NCBI GenBank assembly: GCA_026005015.1
Contig: BPKG01000005.1
Coordinates: forward strand, 124,001-188,000
Source of the DNA: Burkholderiales bacterium
GTDB taxonomy: Bacteria; Pseudomonadota; Gammaproteobacteria; Burkholderiales; UBA6910
DNA: 64,000 nucleotides
Direction of reading: 5' to 3'
Numbering within the stretch: the first letter of the stretch is position 1; every line of letters begins with the position of its first letter. The notes beneath the pieces were generated by a model. That model searched no databases, was not told where the DNA came from, and was given only the letters and a program-made list of their open reading frames with translations. Shown piece by piece: positions 46,583 through 55,497 of the stretch. The position numbers were made by a program, and so were the translations under genes.

Positions 46583-47355
46583 TCCGACGCCTCAACTACA
46601 CCGGGCGCCGACGCATTCCCCGCTCCCACGTGACGGTACGGCTCGTGCCGGCTGAAGACGGCGGATGGGTCTTCGACGCCGAGTTTGACCTGTCGGGATT
46701 CGGGTTTCCCTCCGCGTCCCGGGTGTTCATCGAGGCCTACAACGCCACGTCCTACATGCGCTTTCCCTACGGCACGGTGGGCGAGCCGCTGATCCCGCCC
46801 GACCGGCGGCTCACCGATATCACCCCGACGCCCTTGCCCAAGTTCCGCCTGAAGGTGGTGGGCAGCGGGACGCGCAAGGGCCTGCTGCTGGCGGTGGCCG
46901 ACAAGCTGGTGCCCCTGCGACCGGAGGAGGACCTGAGGCACAAGCAGTCCTTGTTGCCGGTGGTGTTTACGGACTTGGGAGAGCAGGTCTGGCGGCTGGA
47001 CGTTTCCGACTGGCCGACGCTGGAGTTGAACCGCCGCATTGCCGACCTGGGGGAAGCCGCCCGCTCCGGAGATTCGTTCCTGGCGCTGGTGTATCCGGAG
47101 GTGGTACGCAGAATTCTGCACGAGATCGTGTTCGTGGAGCAGGTCACCGATCCGGACTGGGACGAAAGCGACTGGACCAGCCTGTGGCTGCGCTACGTAT
47201 GCGCCCTGCCCGGCGTGGACACTCCGCCGGAGGGCAGCGGCGAAGAGGCGCGCCTGCGGCAGGAGGAATGGATCGACAAGGCGGTGCAGGCGTTCTGCCG
47301 GGCGCGGGGGGTGCGGGCGCGGTTCGAGCGCGCGGTGGCCAAGGCGGGCGGGTGA
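46579..47355 (+). CDS. Unknown protein, gene B of the GHKL cassette
   Basis: 258 aa, no recognised family and no membrane segment. The first 70 residues are strand-rich (SHVTVRLVPAEDGGWVFDAEFDLSGFGFPSASRVFIEAYNATSYMRFPYG). The second half is helical and acidic. Starts at a GTG overlapping the ATPase stop (GTGA). Ends TGATG with gene C. Strict coupling suggests a stoichiometric complex with the ATPase. Codon use and GC resemble the neighbours, so recent transfer is not obvious from composition. Confidence 0.75.
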   Translation: MIRRLNYTGRRRIPRSHVTVRLVPAEDGGWVFDAEFDLSGFGFPSASRVFIEAYNATSYMRFPYGTVGEPLIPPDRRLTDITPTPLPKFRLKVVGSGTRKGLLLAVADKLVPLRPEEDLRHKQSLLPVVFTDLGEQVWRLDVSDWPTLELNRRIADLGEAARSGDSFLALVYPEVVRRILHEIVFVEQVTDPDWDESDWTSLWLRYVCALPGVDTPPEGSGEEARLRQEEWIDKAVQAFCRARGVRARFERAVAKAGG

Positions 47356-48134
47356 TGGCGGAGCTGGCGCGGGCGCTCAGCAACCCGGGAATCGAGCGCT
47401 TTCGCGCGTATCTCGCCGAGCTGCGGGCCGGCGCGGCCGCGCCGCCGCCGGAAGCGCTCCTCACCGATCCGCGCTACTCCACCGAGCTTTCCGCCGAGGT
47501 GCGGGTCGAGCGCAAGCTCTTCGCCAGCCGCTGGGGCGCCGGCGAATACCTGTGGAACCGGTTGCAGCCGCTGCCGCAAGAGGAGATCGAAGCCAACCGG
47601 GGATTGTGGGCGTGGCTTTCCCTCTATTACTTCGATCAGGTGTGCCCGCATAGGCCCGACGGCTCCCGCAAGCCGGGACAGGATTATCGCCACGTGCCGG
47701 ACTTCAGCTTCCGCACCCGCTACCGGCACCTGCTGTATGGTCCCTACGCGGTCTATCGGCGGCACCGGGGATACGCGATCCTGGTGCTTTCCGGTCCCCT
47801 GCACCGGGAGCAGCGTATCTACCGGGAAATCACCAGCCGCATCGACCTGATCGCGAGCCGGGGCGTGCTGGAAGCGTTGAACGCCCTCTATCTCGACCGC
47901 TCCGGGGGAATTCCCAAACGCGGCGCCCAGGCGGCCATTCCCAGGCCTGGCACCGTGCTGCGCTTCGTGCGGGTGCTGCAGCAGCTCGATGTGACCTACG
48001 ACGTCTACGGCATGTCCGGGGACGAGATCCTCGAGCTTCTGCCCCCGGAATTCGACGAGTGGCGGGGAACAGGGGGCAGCCCTCTCCTGGACGCAGTGGC
48101 ACCACGGCCCGCGATCGGATCCGAACGGGGCTGA
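47355..48134 (+). CDS. Unknown protein, gene C of the GHKL cassette
   Basis: 259 aa, soluble, no recognised catalytic motif. The N-terminus is helical (ARALSNPGIERFRAYLAELRAG); the middle has many aromatic and His residues (WAWLSLYYFDQVCPHRPDGSRKPGQDYRHVPDFSFRTRYRHLLYGPYAVYRRH). It could be a DUF6339-like protein, but I could not check this. The ATG overlaps the gene B stop (TGATG). As the last gene it may be the effector or the specificity subunit of the cassette; that is inference only. Confidence 0.7.
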   Translation: MAELARALSNPGIERFRAYLAELRAGAAAPPPEALLTDPRYSTELSAEVRVERKLFASRWGAGEYLWNRLQPLPQEEIEANRGLWAWLSLYYFDQVCPHRPDGSRKPGQDYRHVPDFSFRTRYRHLLYGPYAVYRRHRGYAILVLSGPLHREQRIYREITSRIDLIASRGVLEALNALYLDRSGGIPKRGAQAAIPRPGTVLRFVRVLQQLDVTYDVYGMSGDEILELLPPEFDEWRGTGGSPLLDAVAPRPAIGSERG

Positions 48135-48564
48135 GACAAGACGGTCGTTGCAGCGAAAAGAAAAGTGAGGTGCCCGGGTCTTACCGTGTCATTTGCACTC
48201 ATCGGTTTTTCCTCCCGATCAATCCGCCCCGCGGGCGCTTGGCATCGCTGCACGGGTGCGACAACCGGAGCTCATGAGGGAAAGGTGTCCACCTGAAGGC
48301 CAGCGTTGTTCGTCGACCTCCATGTCCTGCCGCGTTTGCGCTGCGGGGGATGCTTGGGTTTGGCCCTGGCAAGGTGGCACAATAAGCCCCAAGCCCCCGC
48401 CGGGTTTCCGGCGACAAGAGGATATCGTAGAAGAAGAACGCCGGGGCTGAAATCCGAGACTCGTCTGTCGACCGGCGTGTCGAGTCCGGGACGCAACCTC
48501 TATGGCCTCGGTCGTGCCCGCGCACGACTTCAGAGGTTCCTTGCACCAGGGATCGTTTACGCCC
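48135..48564. other. Intergenic region, no gene recognised
   Basis: 430 bases between gene C and the DUF3014 gene. No reading frame gives a plausible protein, no strong hairpin or repeat was seen. The composition is less GC-rich than the flanks. It should contain the promoter of the DUF3014 gene and the end of the GHKL cassette. Confidence 0.4.
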
Positions 48565-49383
48565 ATGAGAAACACGATCTGGTGGTTGACTCTGCTCGCT
48601 GCGTTGGCCGTCGTCATTGCGCTCTTCTATCCCTGGGGGGAAAAGAAGGTGCCGCAGGTTCAGCAGCCCAGTCCAGCGGCACCTCCGGCACCAGCGCCGA
48701 CGCCTCGAGCCGAGGCGGAACCGCCCATCCGACATCCCATCGAACGCGCACTACCTTCCGGGGAGGAAGCGCCGCCGCAGCCGTCCCTGCCGCCCCTCAA
48801 AGAGAGCGATGGCGCGTTGCGGGAATCTCTGGCTGGTCTGTTGGGAACGAAACCGCTCGCGGATCTCTTTTATCTCACGGACATCGTGCGGCGCATCGTC
48901 GCCACGGTGGACAACCTGCCGCGAAAGCGAGTGGCTTCGCGCCTGCTGCCGGTGAAGCCCCCCGCAGGGCAGTTCCTGGCGGCGCAGCAGGGCGACCGGT
49001 TGACGATCGGCGCTCAAAATCACCGGCGCTACGCGCCCTACGTGCGGCTCGCGGAGGCGGTAGACGCGAGGAAGCTGGTGGCGGCATACGTCCACTTCTA
49101 TCCTTTGTTCCAGCAAGCCTACGAGGACCTGGGCTATCCCGGCAAATACTTCAACGACCGCCTGATCGAAGTGATCGACCATTTGCTCGCCACGCCGGAA
49201 CCGAGGGAACCCATTGTCCTGGCGCAGCCCCACGTGCTCTACCAGTTCGCCGACCCCAAGCTGGAGGAGCTGTCGGCAGGCCAGAAAATCCTCCTGCGCA
49301 TGGGCCGCGACAACGCCCTCGTCGTCAAGGCGAAGCTGCGGGAGATCCGGCGGCAGTTGACCGGCCAGGAACTGCCCCGCTGA
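48565..49383 (+). CDS. DUF3014 domain membrane-anchored protein
   Basis: 272 aa. One N-terminal membrane helix (NTIWWLTLLAALAVVIALFYPWG), a Pro/Ala-rich linker to about residue 75, and a DUF3014 domain: YLTDIVRRIVATVDNLPRKRVASRLLPVKPP, RRYAPYVRLAEAVDARKLVAAYVHFYPLFQQAYEDLGYPGKYFNDRLIEVIDHLLATPEP, ADPKLEELSAGQKILLRMG. Function unknown; the periplasmic domain is conserved in betaproteobacteria. Start at Met 48565; an earlier frame start at 48502 would lengthen the cytoplasmic end. Convergent with tldE. Confidence 0.9.
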   Translation: MRNTIWWLTLLAALAVVIALFYPWGEKKVPQVQQPSPAAPPAPAPTPRAEAEPPIRHPIERALPSGEEAPPQPSLPPLKESDGALRESLAGLLGTKPLADLFYLTDIVRRIVATVDNLPRKRVASRLLPVKPPAGQFLAAQQGDRLTIGAQNHRRYAPYVRLAEAVDARKLVAAYVHFYPLFQQAYEDLGYPGKYFNDRLIEVIDHLLATPEPREPIVLAQPHVLYQFADPKLEELSAGQKILLRMGRDNALVVKAKLREIRRQLTGQELPR

Positions 49384-49391
49384 AAACCCGG

Positions 49392-50708
49392 TTACAGGGT
49401 GAACCGGAGCGAGCGCAGCAACGCCCCCGGCAGCCGGGCGCTGGCCGTGGAACGCTCTCCATAGGTGGAGGGGTCCAGCAGCAGCTCGGGAGCGCGAGTG
49501 AGGTCTGCCAGGTTCTCCCCCAGCATGCGGTAGATGGAATCGTCGAAGCGCATGGGCTCGACCGGGGAGACGATGCGCCCGCCCTCCACCCAGAAGGTGG
49601 CGAAACGGGTCATGCCGGTGATGCGGCCGGCGGGCCGGTCCGAGTAGTTCAAGTACCAGAGGTTGCCGACGGCGAGCCCCGTGTCCAGGGCCGCCAGGGC
49701 GTCCTTCTCGTCCAGCGTGCCGGGCGCCATGTCCAGGGACTGGGGCGTCTCGGCGGCGTTGGCCCCGTTGGTGGGAAGGCCGTACTCCCTGGCCGAGCGC
49801 GGCGACACCAGGGGCTCGCCGAGCCGGCCCCGGTCGATCAAGGTCACGGTGGCCGGTTTGATGAAGCCCTCCTGCTGGAACGGCGGCGCGACGCCCGCTT
49901 CGACCTTCTCGATCAGGGTGACTTGCGGCGAGAAGGTGGCCCCGTGCTCCATGCGCAGGAGCGGGCTCTGCCCGGTGGCTTGGGCTCGGGCCGAGAAGCT
50001 GCCCCAGCAGAGCAGCCCCATCAGCTCCTCCAGGGCCCGGGGCGCGAGATAGGCCCGGTATTCTCCCGGCTCGATCGTCCGCGGTGGGATCGAGAGGAGG
50101 GCAAGCTTCTCTGCCGCCTCCTCGAGTTTCGCTTCGAAGGCGGCGGGCTCCCAATCGAACCCGGCGTAGCCCGACTTCACCGCCTTGTCGCCGTGCAGGT
50201 AGAGGCTCCAATCCAGGTGGAAGCTCTCCACCTGGTGCCAGTTGCGCTGCCCGAAGGAGTTGGCGAAGCCGCGGTAGAGGGTCCCGGCGGCGTAGAAGCC
50301 CACCAGATCGCGCCCCCTCGCGGCGGCGACGACCTGCTGGGTGACTTCCGCGGCCGGCGCGAGACGGCCGCGGCGTTCCGTGCTGGTGGAGCGGGGCGTC
50401 TCGGCGATCATCAGCCACGGGTCTTCGGGAAGCTGGGGGAGGAGATCCCGCAGCCCCGCGAGGGCCGCCCGCGCCGCTTCCAAATCGCCGCCGTCGCCGG
50501 CTAGGGCCAGGGTAGCCGCCGCCTGGCGGGGTTTGCGCACCAGCCGCACCGTGAGGTAGCGCTGCTCCACGCTTCCCGCCTGGCGTACCTTGCCCTGGTT
50601 GAGGCGCACGAAATCCGAGCGTTCGCCGGAAAGGTAAAGAAGCAGGACCTCGTCCGGGGGCAGCGCCCGGCCCAGCCGGTCGGCCAGATCGAAGAAATGC
50701 GCTTTCAT
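49392..50708 (-). CDS. TldE/PmbA-like metalloprotease partner
   Basis: 438 aa, TldE-like subunit without a zinc motif, as expected. Landmarks: DFVRLNQGKVRQAGSVEQRYLTVRLV, LLALLSIPPRTIEPGEYRAYLAPRAL, and near the end GITGMTRFATFWVEGG. TldD/TldE form a ring-like protease that trims unfolded peptides and some ribosomally made peptides. The ATG overlaps the tldD stop by four bases (ATGA), so both are made together. Longer upstream reading is out of context. Confidence 0.85.
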   Translation of the reverse strand: MKAHFFDLADRLGRALPPDEVLLLYLSGERSDFVRLNQGKVRQAGSVEQRYLTVRLVRKPRQAAATLALAGDGGDLEAARAALAGLRDLLPQLPEDPWLMIAETPRSTSTERRGRLAPAAEVTQQVVAAARGRDLVGFYAAGTLYRGFANSFGQRNWHQVESFHLDWSLYLHGDKAVKSGYAGFDWEPAAFEAKLEEAAEKLALLSIPPRTIEPGEYRAYLAPRALEELMGLLCWGSFSARAQATGQSPLLRMEHGATFSPQVTLIEKVEAGVAPPFQQEGFIKPATVTLIDRGRLGEPLVSPRSAREYGLPTNGANAAETPQSLDMAPGTLDEKDALAALDTGLAVGNLWYLNYSDRPAGRITGMTRFATFWVEGGRIVSPVEPMRFDDSIYRMLGENLADLTRAPELLLDPSTYGERSTASARLPGALLRSLRFTL

Positions 50709-52132
50709 GCGCCTTCGCCGCCGAACACGTCCACGCCGGAGAACAGGCACGCTGGCGCCGCGTGACCCACGTGGATCGCTTGGTTGGGCTCGCCCTTGCC
50801 GCAGGTGAGCGTCCCATGCACCTGGAACGTGTCCGCGTCGCCCACCATGCGCAGGCTGCGCCAGAAGGCGCTGGAGACGCCCCGGTAGCACGGGTTCTTG
50901 ACCACGCCCTTGATTTCTCCGTCCTCGATCAGCTCGCCCCACTCGCAGCCGAACTGGAACTTGTTGCGGGAATCGTCGATGGACCAGGACGCGTTGGTGC
51001 GCATCAGCACGCCCCGCTCGATGGAGCGGATCATCTCCGCCAGGGAGCTCTCGCCGGGCTCCACGTTGAGATTGGCCATGCGGTCGATGGGCGGGCGGTT
51101 CCAGCTCGAGGCCCGGGCGCTCGCCGTGCCGGGCAGGCCCGAGCGCCGTTGGGAGAGCCGCCCGCCGAGGGGGCGCTCCAGGATGCCGTTGCGGATGAGC
51201 CAGACCTTCTCCGCCGGCGTGCCTTCGTCGTCGAAGGCAAAGCCCGCGATCTCCCCGGGCACCGTCGGATCGTGGGTGACGTTGAGAAGGGGCGAGCCGT
51301 AGGCGTAGCGGCCGAACATGTCCAGGGTCACGAAGCTCGTTCCGGCGTAGTTACGCTCGTCCCCTAGGATGCGGTCCAGCTCCAGGGGGTGCCCGATAGA
51401 CTCGTGGACCTGGAGCGCCATCTGGTCCGGCATGAGGAGCAGGTCCATCCGGCCCGACGGGCAATTGGGTGCCCCCAGGAGCCGCAAGGCCTCGTCCGCC
51501 AAGCGCGGGCCGCAGCCGATGAAGCCGCAGCGCTCGAAGGACACGAGACCGCCTTGGCTCGCATGAAGAAAGCTGCGCGCCTGGGTCTCTGTGCCCTGGT
51601 GCGCCGTAACCCGCCCGTGGGCGATCATGTAGCGGAACTGCTGGCGGACCTCGCCGCCCGTGCTGGTGAGATAGAGCGCGTCCACTTCCCGCCGCTCCAG
51701 GGCCATGTGGCGCTCGGCGATGCGCGGGTCGGCCTTCGCCCGCCGGCACTCCTCGGCGAGGAGGTCGTAGAGCTCCCGCGGGGAAGGCCTCTTGCCCGCT
51801 TCGTCCTTGAGCGCTCCCCTCGGGGCGGGCAGGTCCCGTGGATCGAAGCGAAGCACGCCGATCTCCCGAGTGGCCTCGGCCCACGCGGTGGCCTGGTCCA
51901 AGGCCCCCTGCAGCCCGGCCGGGGACAGGTCCCCCGTGGCGCAGTAGCCCCAGCCGCCGTCGGTGATCGCCGTGAGCATCACCCCGCGGTCCAGAGATCG
52001 ATGGGGCGGCTCCAGGGTGTCCTGGCGCACGGCGAGCCATTCGGAGGACTGCTCGAAGTAACGCAGGGACCAGAAAGGGGCGGACGAGCGCAGGGAGCGG
52101 AATCGGCTGCGAAGGGCGTCGGGGATGTCCAT
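50705..52132 (-). CDS. tldD: TldD-like zinc metalloprotease
   Basis: 475 aa. The HExxxH zinc motif is HESIGH in ALQVHESIGHPLELDR, with the downstream Cys-bearing block PACLFSGVDVFGG. Substrates of the family are small peptides including ribosomally synthesised precursors. It is the catalytic partner of the TldE-like protein encoded next. ATG 52132 is taken. PqqA is also a small precursor peptide, but no known data tie TldDE to it; mention only as a thought. Confidence 0.9.
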   Translation of the reverse strand: MDIPDALRSRFRSLRSSAPFWSLRYFEQSSEWLAVRQDTLEPPHRSLDRGVMLTAITDGGWGYCATGDLSPAGLQGALDQATAWAEATREIGVLRFDPRDLPAPRGALKDEAGKRPSPRELYDLLAEECRRAKADPRIAERHMALERREVDALYLTSTGGEVRQQFRYMIAHGRVTAHQGTETQARSFLHASQGGLVSFERCGFIGCGPRLADEALRLLGAPNCPSGRMDLLLMPDQMALQVHESIGHPLELDRILGDERNYAGTSFVTLDMFGRYAYGSPLLNVTHDPTVPGEIAGFAFDDEGTPAEKVWLIRNGILERPLGGRLSQRRSGLPGTASARASSWNRPPIDRMANLNVEPGESSLAEMIRSIERGVLMRTNASWSIDDSRNKFQFGCEWGELIEDGEIKGVVKNPCYRGVSSAFWRSLRMVGDADTFQVHGTLTCGKGEPNQAIHVGHAAPACLFSGVDVFGGEGA

Positions 52133-52247
52133 TCCGGATCGAGACGTTAGCCTGAACGACGAGGGCTTCGTCGCCCATATTGTACTTGTACGTCACCGCG
52201 CCCTGTGCCTCCGGGGACATGGGCGCAGCACGCTCACCGGTGCTTTC

Positions 52248-52280
52248 GGTGCGTTTCGCTGGGGCTCAACGCGCCCTACG
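52248..52280. repeat. REP-like element
   Basis: GGTGCGTTTCGCT then GGGGCTCAACGCGCCCTACG, the core of the common proteobacterial repeat that reads CGTAGGGTGCG-style on the other strand. It lies in the 239-base spacer between tldD and the SDR gene and shares its CCCTACG end with the element at 42042-42146. Confidence 0.55.
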
Positions 52281-52371
52281 CGATTTTGAGATGGGTTCCC
52301 GCCTAGGACCGGCTCCCGGAAAGGCGGCGAAAGGTCGAAAATAGGGCGGGTTACTCGGTCGAGCCCTGAAG

Positions 52372-53073
52372 ATGTTCCAGCGAGAACGTGGCGACCCGTT
52401 CCAAGGCAAGTCGGTGATCGTGACCGGCGGCTCCCGGGGCATCGGCTTCGCGACGGCCCGGGCGTTCCTGGAGGCCGGCGCGCGGGTGGCCCTGTGCGCC
52501 CGGAACCCGGTCCGGCTGAAGAACGCCGCAAGCCAGCTTGCGGGGGGAGAGCGGCTGCTCTCCCGGGTGGCGAATGTCTCCGACCCGCACCAGGTGCGGG
52601 CGTTCGCCGAAGCGGCGATGGACGCGTTCGGCGCGCCGGGCGTCCTCGTCAACAACGCCGGCGTGCTCTCGGTGGGTCCCTTCGCCTGCGAGCCCTTCGA
52701 GCGCATGGGGGCCGTGATCGACGTCAACCTCAAGGGCGTCATGTACATGACCCGGGCGGTGCTGCCCGCCATGCTCGAGCGGGGCGAGGGCGTGATCGTG
52801 AACGTCTCTTCCGGCGCGGGGCTCACGGGCTTTCCGGAAATCGTGAGCTATTGCGCCTCCAAGTTCGGCGTGGTGGGCTTCAGCGCCGCCCTGGACGAGG
52901 AGGTGCGGGCTACGGGCGTTCGGGTTTATGCCCTGTGCCCCGGGCGGGTCGCCACCGACATGCAGGCCCAGTATTCGGGCGCCAAGGTGGGCATGCCGGC
53001 GGAGCGGGTGGCGCGGCGCATCCTGGAGCTGGCGGCATCCCGGCCGGGGCGGTGCGTGGTCACCCTCGGATGA
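52372..53073 (+). CDS. Short-chain dehydrogenase/reductase
   Basis: 233 aa classical SDR: NAD(P)-binding TGGSRGIG at residues about 19-26, NNAG at about 100-103, catalytic Ser about 143 and YCASK (Tyr about 157, Lys about 161). The Arg after the TGG motif favours NADP. Substrate unknown. No strong ribosome-binding site is seen before the ATG. It faces the hydrolase gene. Confidence 0.92.
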   Translation: MFQRERGDPFQGKSVIVTGGSRGIGFATARAFLEAGARVALCARNPVRLKNAASQLAGGERLLSRVANVSDPHQVRAFAEAAMDAFGAPGVLVNNAGVLSVGPFACEPFERMGAVIDVNLKGVMYMTRAVLPAMLERGEGVIVNVSSGAGLTGFPEIVSYCASKFGVVGFSAALDEEVRATGVRVYALCPGRVATDMQAQYSGAKVGMPAERVARRILELAASRPGRCVVTLG

Positions 53074-53097
53074 GGGGGAGAAGGCGGCGCCCCACCC

Positions 53098-54144
53098 TCA
53101 ATCGATCCACAAGGGTCCCCGCTCCCGGGCCAGCCGCCAGGGAGCGCCGGGACGCTCGCGGCACAGGCCGAAAACGAAGGAGGGCACCCGCCCTGGCAAG
53201 GTGAAGCGCAGGTCCACGAACCAGACGCACTGGGCTTCGCCGTCCTGGTCGATGCGATGGAGGGCGGGAAAGCGAGCGAAAGCGCGGAAATTCCGGAACG
53301 CCTCTTGCGCCCACGCCTCCCGGGCGAGGGCGCTTTCCCGGGCGTCGGAACCGAAACGCGGGTGCACGCGCCACTGGGGCGCCAGTCGGTATGCCGACGC
53401 CATGGGGGCGTAGCGATCCATCCCGGGTATCCGTTCCACCAGGCTGGGCCCGGGCAGCAGGTCCACCAGGGCCTCGTGGTAAGTCTCGCCGTGGCTCACG
53501 ATCACCTTCCAGTGGAAGGGCGAAAAGGGCTGGGGCAGGGCGTGGGGTGTGGCGCTGACGAGCCCCAGGGTCTGGGCGTACGCCGCGCCGATGTCCGCCG
53601 CCCGCTGATGGAGCGCCGCCAGGAAGGCCACGTAGCCGGCCAGGGCGAGCAGACCGAAGGCCGCCGCGGCCCGGCCCCGGGCCGGCAGCAACCACGCGGC
53701 GGCGAGCCCCGCCGCGATGATCCCGGTGAAGTACGGGTCGATCACGAAGGCGAGGGAAAGCGCCGCGCGCCAGCCGGAGACCGGGGCGAAGAGCTGGGTG
53801 CCGTAGGCGGTGATCACGTCTCCCGCGATGTGGATGCCGATGCCCAGGGCCGCCGGCCCGTAGAAAAGCCGCCAGGGCCGGTCGCACACCCGGCCTGCAA
53901 CGAGGGCGATGAGAAGCGCCCATAGAGGCAGCAACAGGAGGGAGTGGGTGACGCCCTGATGGACGCGGCCCAGGTACCACAAGGTGTCCACCGCCCGCAG
54001 GGCGAAGTCGCCGTCGGGAAACGCGCCGGCGGTGAACCCCACCGCCATGCGCTGGCGCAGGCTCGGCGCGCCGGGGGAAGGGTGGGCAGGCGCGGTGGCG
54101 CGGGCCAGCAGCGCCCCGCTCAAGGCGTGGGTCAGGGTGTCCAC
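53098..54144 (-). CDS. Metal-dependent hydrolase, YdjM/LexA-binding type
   Basis: 348 aa integral membrane protein with five or so helices. N-terminal THALSGALLA, FPDGDFAL and HQGVTHSLLLLP provide the His/Asp set of PF04307 membrane hydrolases. The C-terminal 150 residues are soluble. Start is GTG at 54144, chosen because the family begins with xDTLTHALSG; no strong ribosome-binding site. Near-convergent to the SDR and downstream of tetR (20 bases), so possibly co-transcribed with tetR. Confidence 0.85.
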   Translation of the reverse strand: MDTLTHALSGALLARATAPAHPSPGAPSLRQRMAVGFTAGAFPDGDFALRAVDTLWYLGRVHQGVTHSLLLLPLWALLIALVAGRVCDRPWRLFYGPAALGIGIHIAGDVITAYGTQLFAPVSGWRAALSLAFVIDPYFTGIIAAGLAAAWLLPARGRAAAAFGLLALAGYVAFLAALHQRAADIGAAYAQTLGLVSATPHALPQPFSPFHWKVIVSHGETYHEALVDLLPGPSLVERIPGMDRYAPMASAYRLAPQWRVHPRFGSDARESALAREAWAQEAFRNFRAFARFPALHRIDQDGEAQCVWFVDLRFTLPGRVPSFVFGLCRERPGAPWRLARERGPLWID

Positions 54145-54164
54145 CGGCGCCCGAGGAAGCTCGA

Positions 54165-54803
54165 CTACGGAGAGGGTTCGGTGCGGACGGCCTCGCCCGG
54201 TGTCTCCCTGGGCGGCGTCGGGCGGGCGAACACCCAGGAGGGCAGTCCCTCGGCCGCGGTCAGCAAGCGGTCCAGGAAACGGCTGGTGGAGGCCGAGTTC
54301 GCCGAGTCGTCGTGCATCCAGTAGAAGAAGGTGGCGAGGTAGATGCTCGTGGTCACGGTCTCCTCCAGCGCCCGGCTGAGGTAAGCGGCCTCCCGCCGGG
54401 CCCCCTCCCGGATCCACTGGACGGTACGGCTCACCCGCAGCAGTCCCCGCACCTGGATGTGCACGTGGCCGGGTTCCAGCTTTCCATAGATGATCTGTCG
54501 GGTCACCCGGCGGTGGGGCGCCAAGGCCCCGAGCCAGGCCATGATCAGCCGGTGCAGGCGCTCCCGCGGGGGAAGCGCCTGGATCTCGGCCCGAGCCGCG
54601 GCCCGCAGCATGGCCGCGTCCGCCCGGTCGAACCAGGCCTCGGCCACGTCTTCCTTTTCGCGAAAGTGCTGGCGCACCTCGTCCAGGGTGATGCCCAGCT
54701 CAGCGGCCACGTCGAACAGGCGCACGCGCTCCCAGGCGCTTCCCTCCGCCAGAGCGAGGGCGGTATCGACGATACGCTCCCGCAGATCGGACGGGTTTTC
54801 CAT
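54165..54803 (-). CDS. TetR-family transcriptional regulator
   Basis: 212 aa. HTH at residues about 10-50 (RERIVDTALALAEGSAWERVRLFDVAAELGITLDEVRQHFREKEDV), then the ligand domain with several Trp and Met residues. It begins at ATG 54803 with GGAGG seven bases upstream; a longer reading adds 82 unlikely residues. It lies 20 bases before the YdjM-like hydrolase and may regulate it. Confidence 0.88.
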   Translation of the reverse strand: MENPSDLRERIVDTALALAEGSAWERVRLFDVAAELGITLDEVRQHFREKEDVAEAWFDRADAAMLRAAARAEIQALPPRERLHRLIMAWLGALAPHRRVTRQIIYGKLEPGHVHIQVRGLLRVSRTVQWIREGARREAAYLSRALEETVTTSIYLATFFYWMHDDSANSASTSRFLDRLLTAAEGLPSWVFARPTPPRETPGEAVRTEPSP

Positions 54804-55142
54804 TTCGGCCTCCAGCGTTGCAAGACGAGGGATACGGTCCTTTCTTAGGATACGCTTCTCCCGCAGGCGGGGATGAAGGAAAAATGGCGCGGCTCGCTCC
54901 GGCGCCCGTGCCTGCGATGGGCAGGCGCGGGCGCTCCTCGGGCGGCCCCGGGCATCCAGCGTGTTCCCCGCGCCGATCCGGCCCGTGCTGTCCGCCCCGA
55001 CGCGGGAGGTGGCTTCCCGACTCCAGCGCGCCCTGGACGGGCGCGGCATCGGGGCTCAGGCCTGGGCCATCGTTGCCCGGGTGCGGGAGCGGGACGGCGC
55101 GGGGCTGCCCATGGCCATCTGGTACTAGCCCGGATATTCCTG

Positions 55143-55241
55143 TATAATTATCCACTCGTTAGGTGTGCGATAAGCACTCTCATAAGAGCCCCCTACCGGT
55201 TGACCCTCGGGGTTGACGTTGGTCGGGGGCTTTGCGTTTTT
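55143..55241 (+). promoter_or_regulatory. Promoter -10 and terminator-like leader before infA unit
   Basis: A perfect -10 TATAAT at 55143-55148 in an AT-rich patch; the -35 is weak. About 40 bases on is a hairpin: GCCCCCTACC (55188-55197) pairs with GGTCGGGGGC (55221-55230) with one mismatch and an inner loop stem, followed by TTTGCGTTTTT. That is the shape of an intrinsic terminator, yet it lies before the 51-aa gene and infA, not behind a gene. It could be an attenuator in a regulated leader. The 339 bases from 54804 to 55142 hold no gene I can support. Confidence 0.55.
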
Positions 55242-55268
55242 GAACCCGCCGCAGAAGGAGGCACCCTC

Positions 55269-55424
55269 ATGGCCCGAACCTTAACCCCCGAAGAAGCCGC
55301 GACGATGATCATCCGGCGCCGTTTGCAGCAAGTTGAGGAGCGCAAGCATTCCCAGCAGCGCAAGGAGGCGGGGAAGCAGGCGCGGCGGGTCCCCGGTTCC
55401 CAGTCTTCCCGCTCCGGGCGTTGA
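55269..55424 (+). CDS. Small basic protein of unknown function (51 aa)
   Basis: 51 aa: [19 protein letters not shown] then a highly basic Gln/Arg/Lys/Ser tail. AGAAGGAGG precedes the ATG. No known domain. The Arg-rich tail suggests nucleic-acid or ribosome contact. It sits 73 bases upstream of infA under a shared promoter and leader, so a link to translation at initiation or in the cold is a reasonable guess, not shown. Confidence 0.6.
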   Translation: MARTLTPEEAATMIIRRRLQQVEERKHSQQRKEAGKQARRVPGSQSSRSGR

Positions 55425-55497
55425 GCCACCCTTGTCCCCGGCTTTGGCGCCGGCCTTGGCGCGCGTCTGGCACCTTTTGAGCGAAGGAGATTTCCCC

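Noticed and set aside
54961-55128. 55-residue frame ending RVRERDGAGLPMAIWY just before the infA promoter
   Set aside because: Looks partly protein-like, but has no ribosome-binding site, an arbitrary GTG start and no family; perhaps a remnant.
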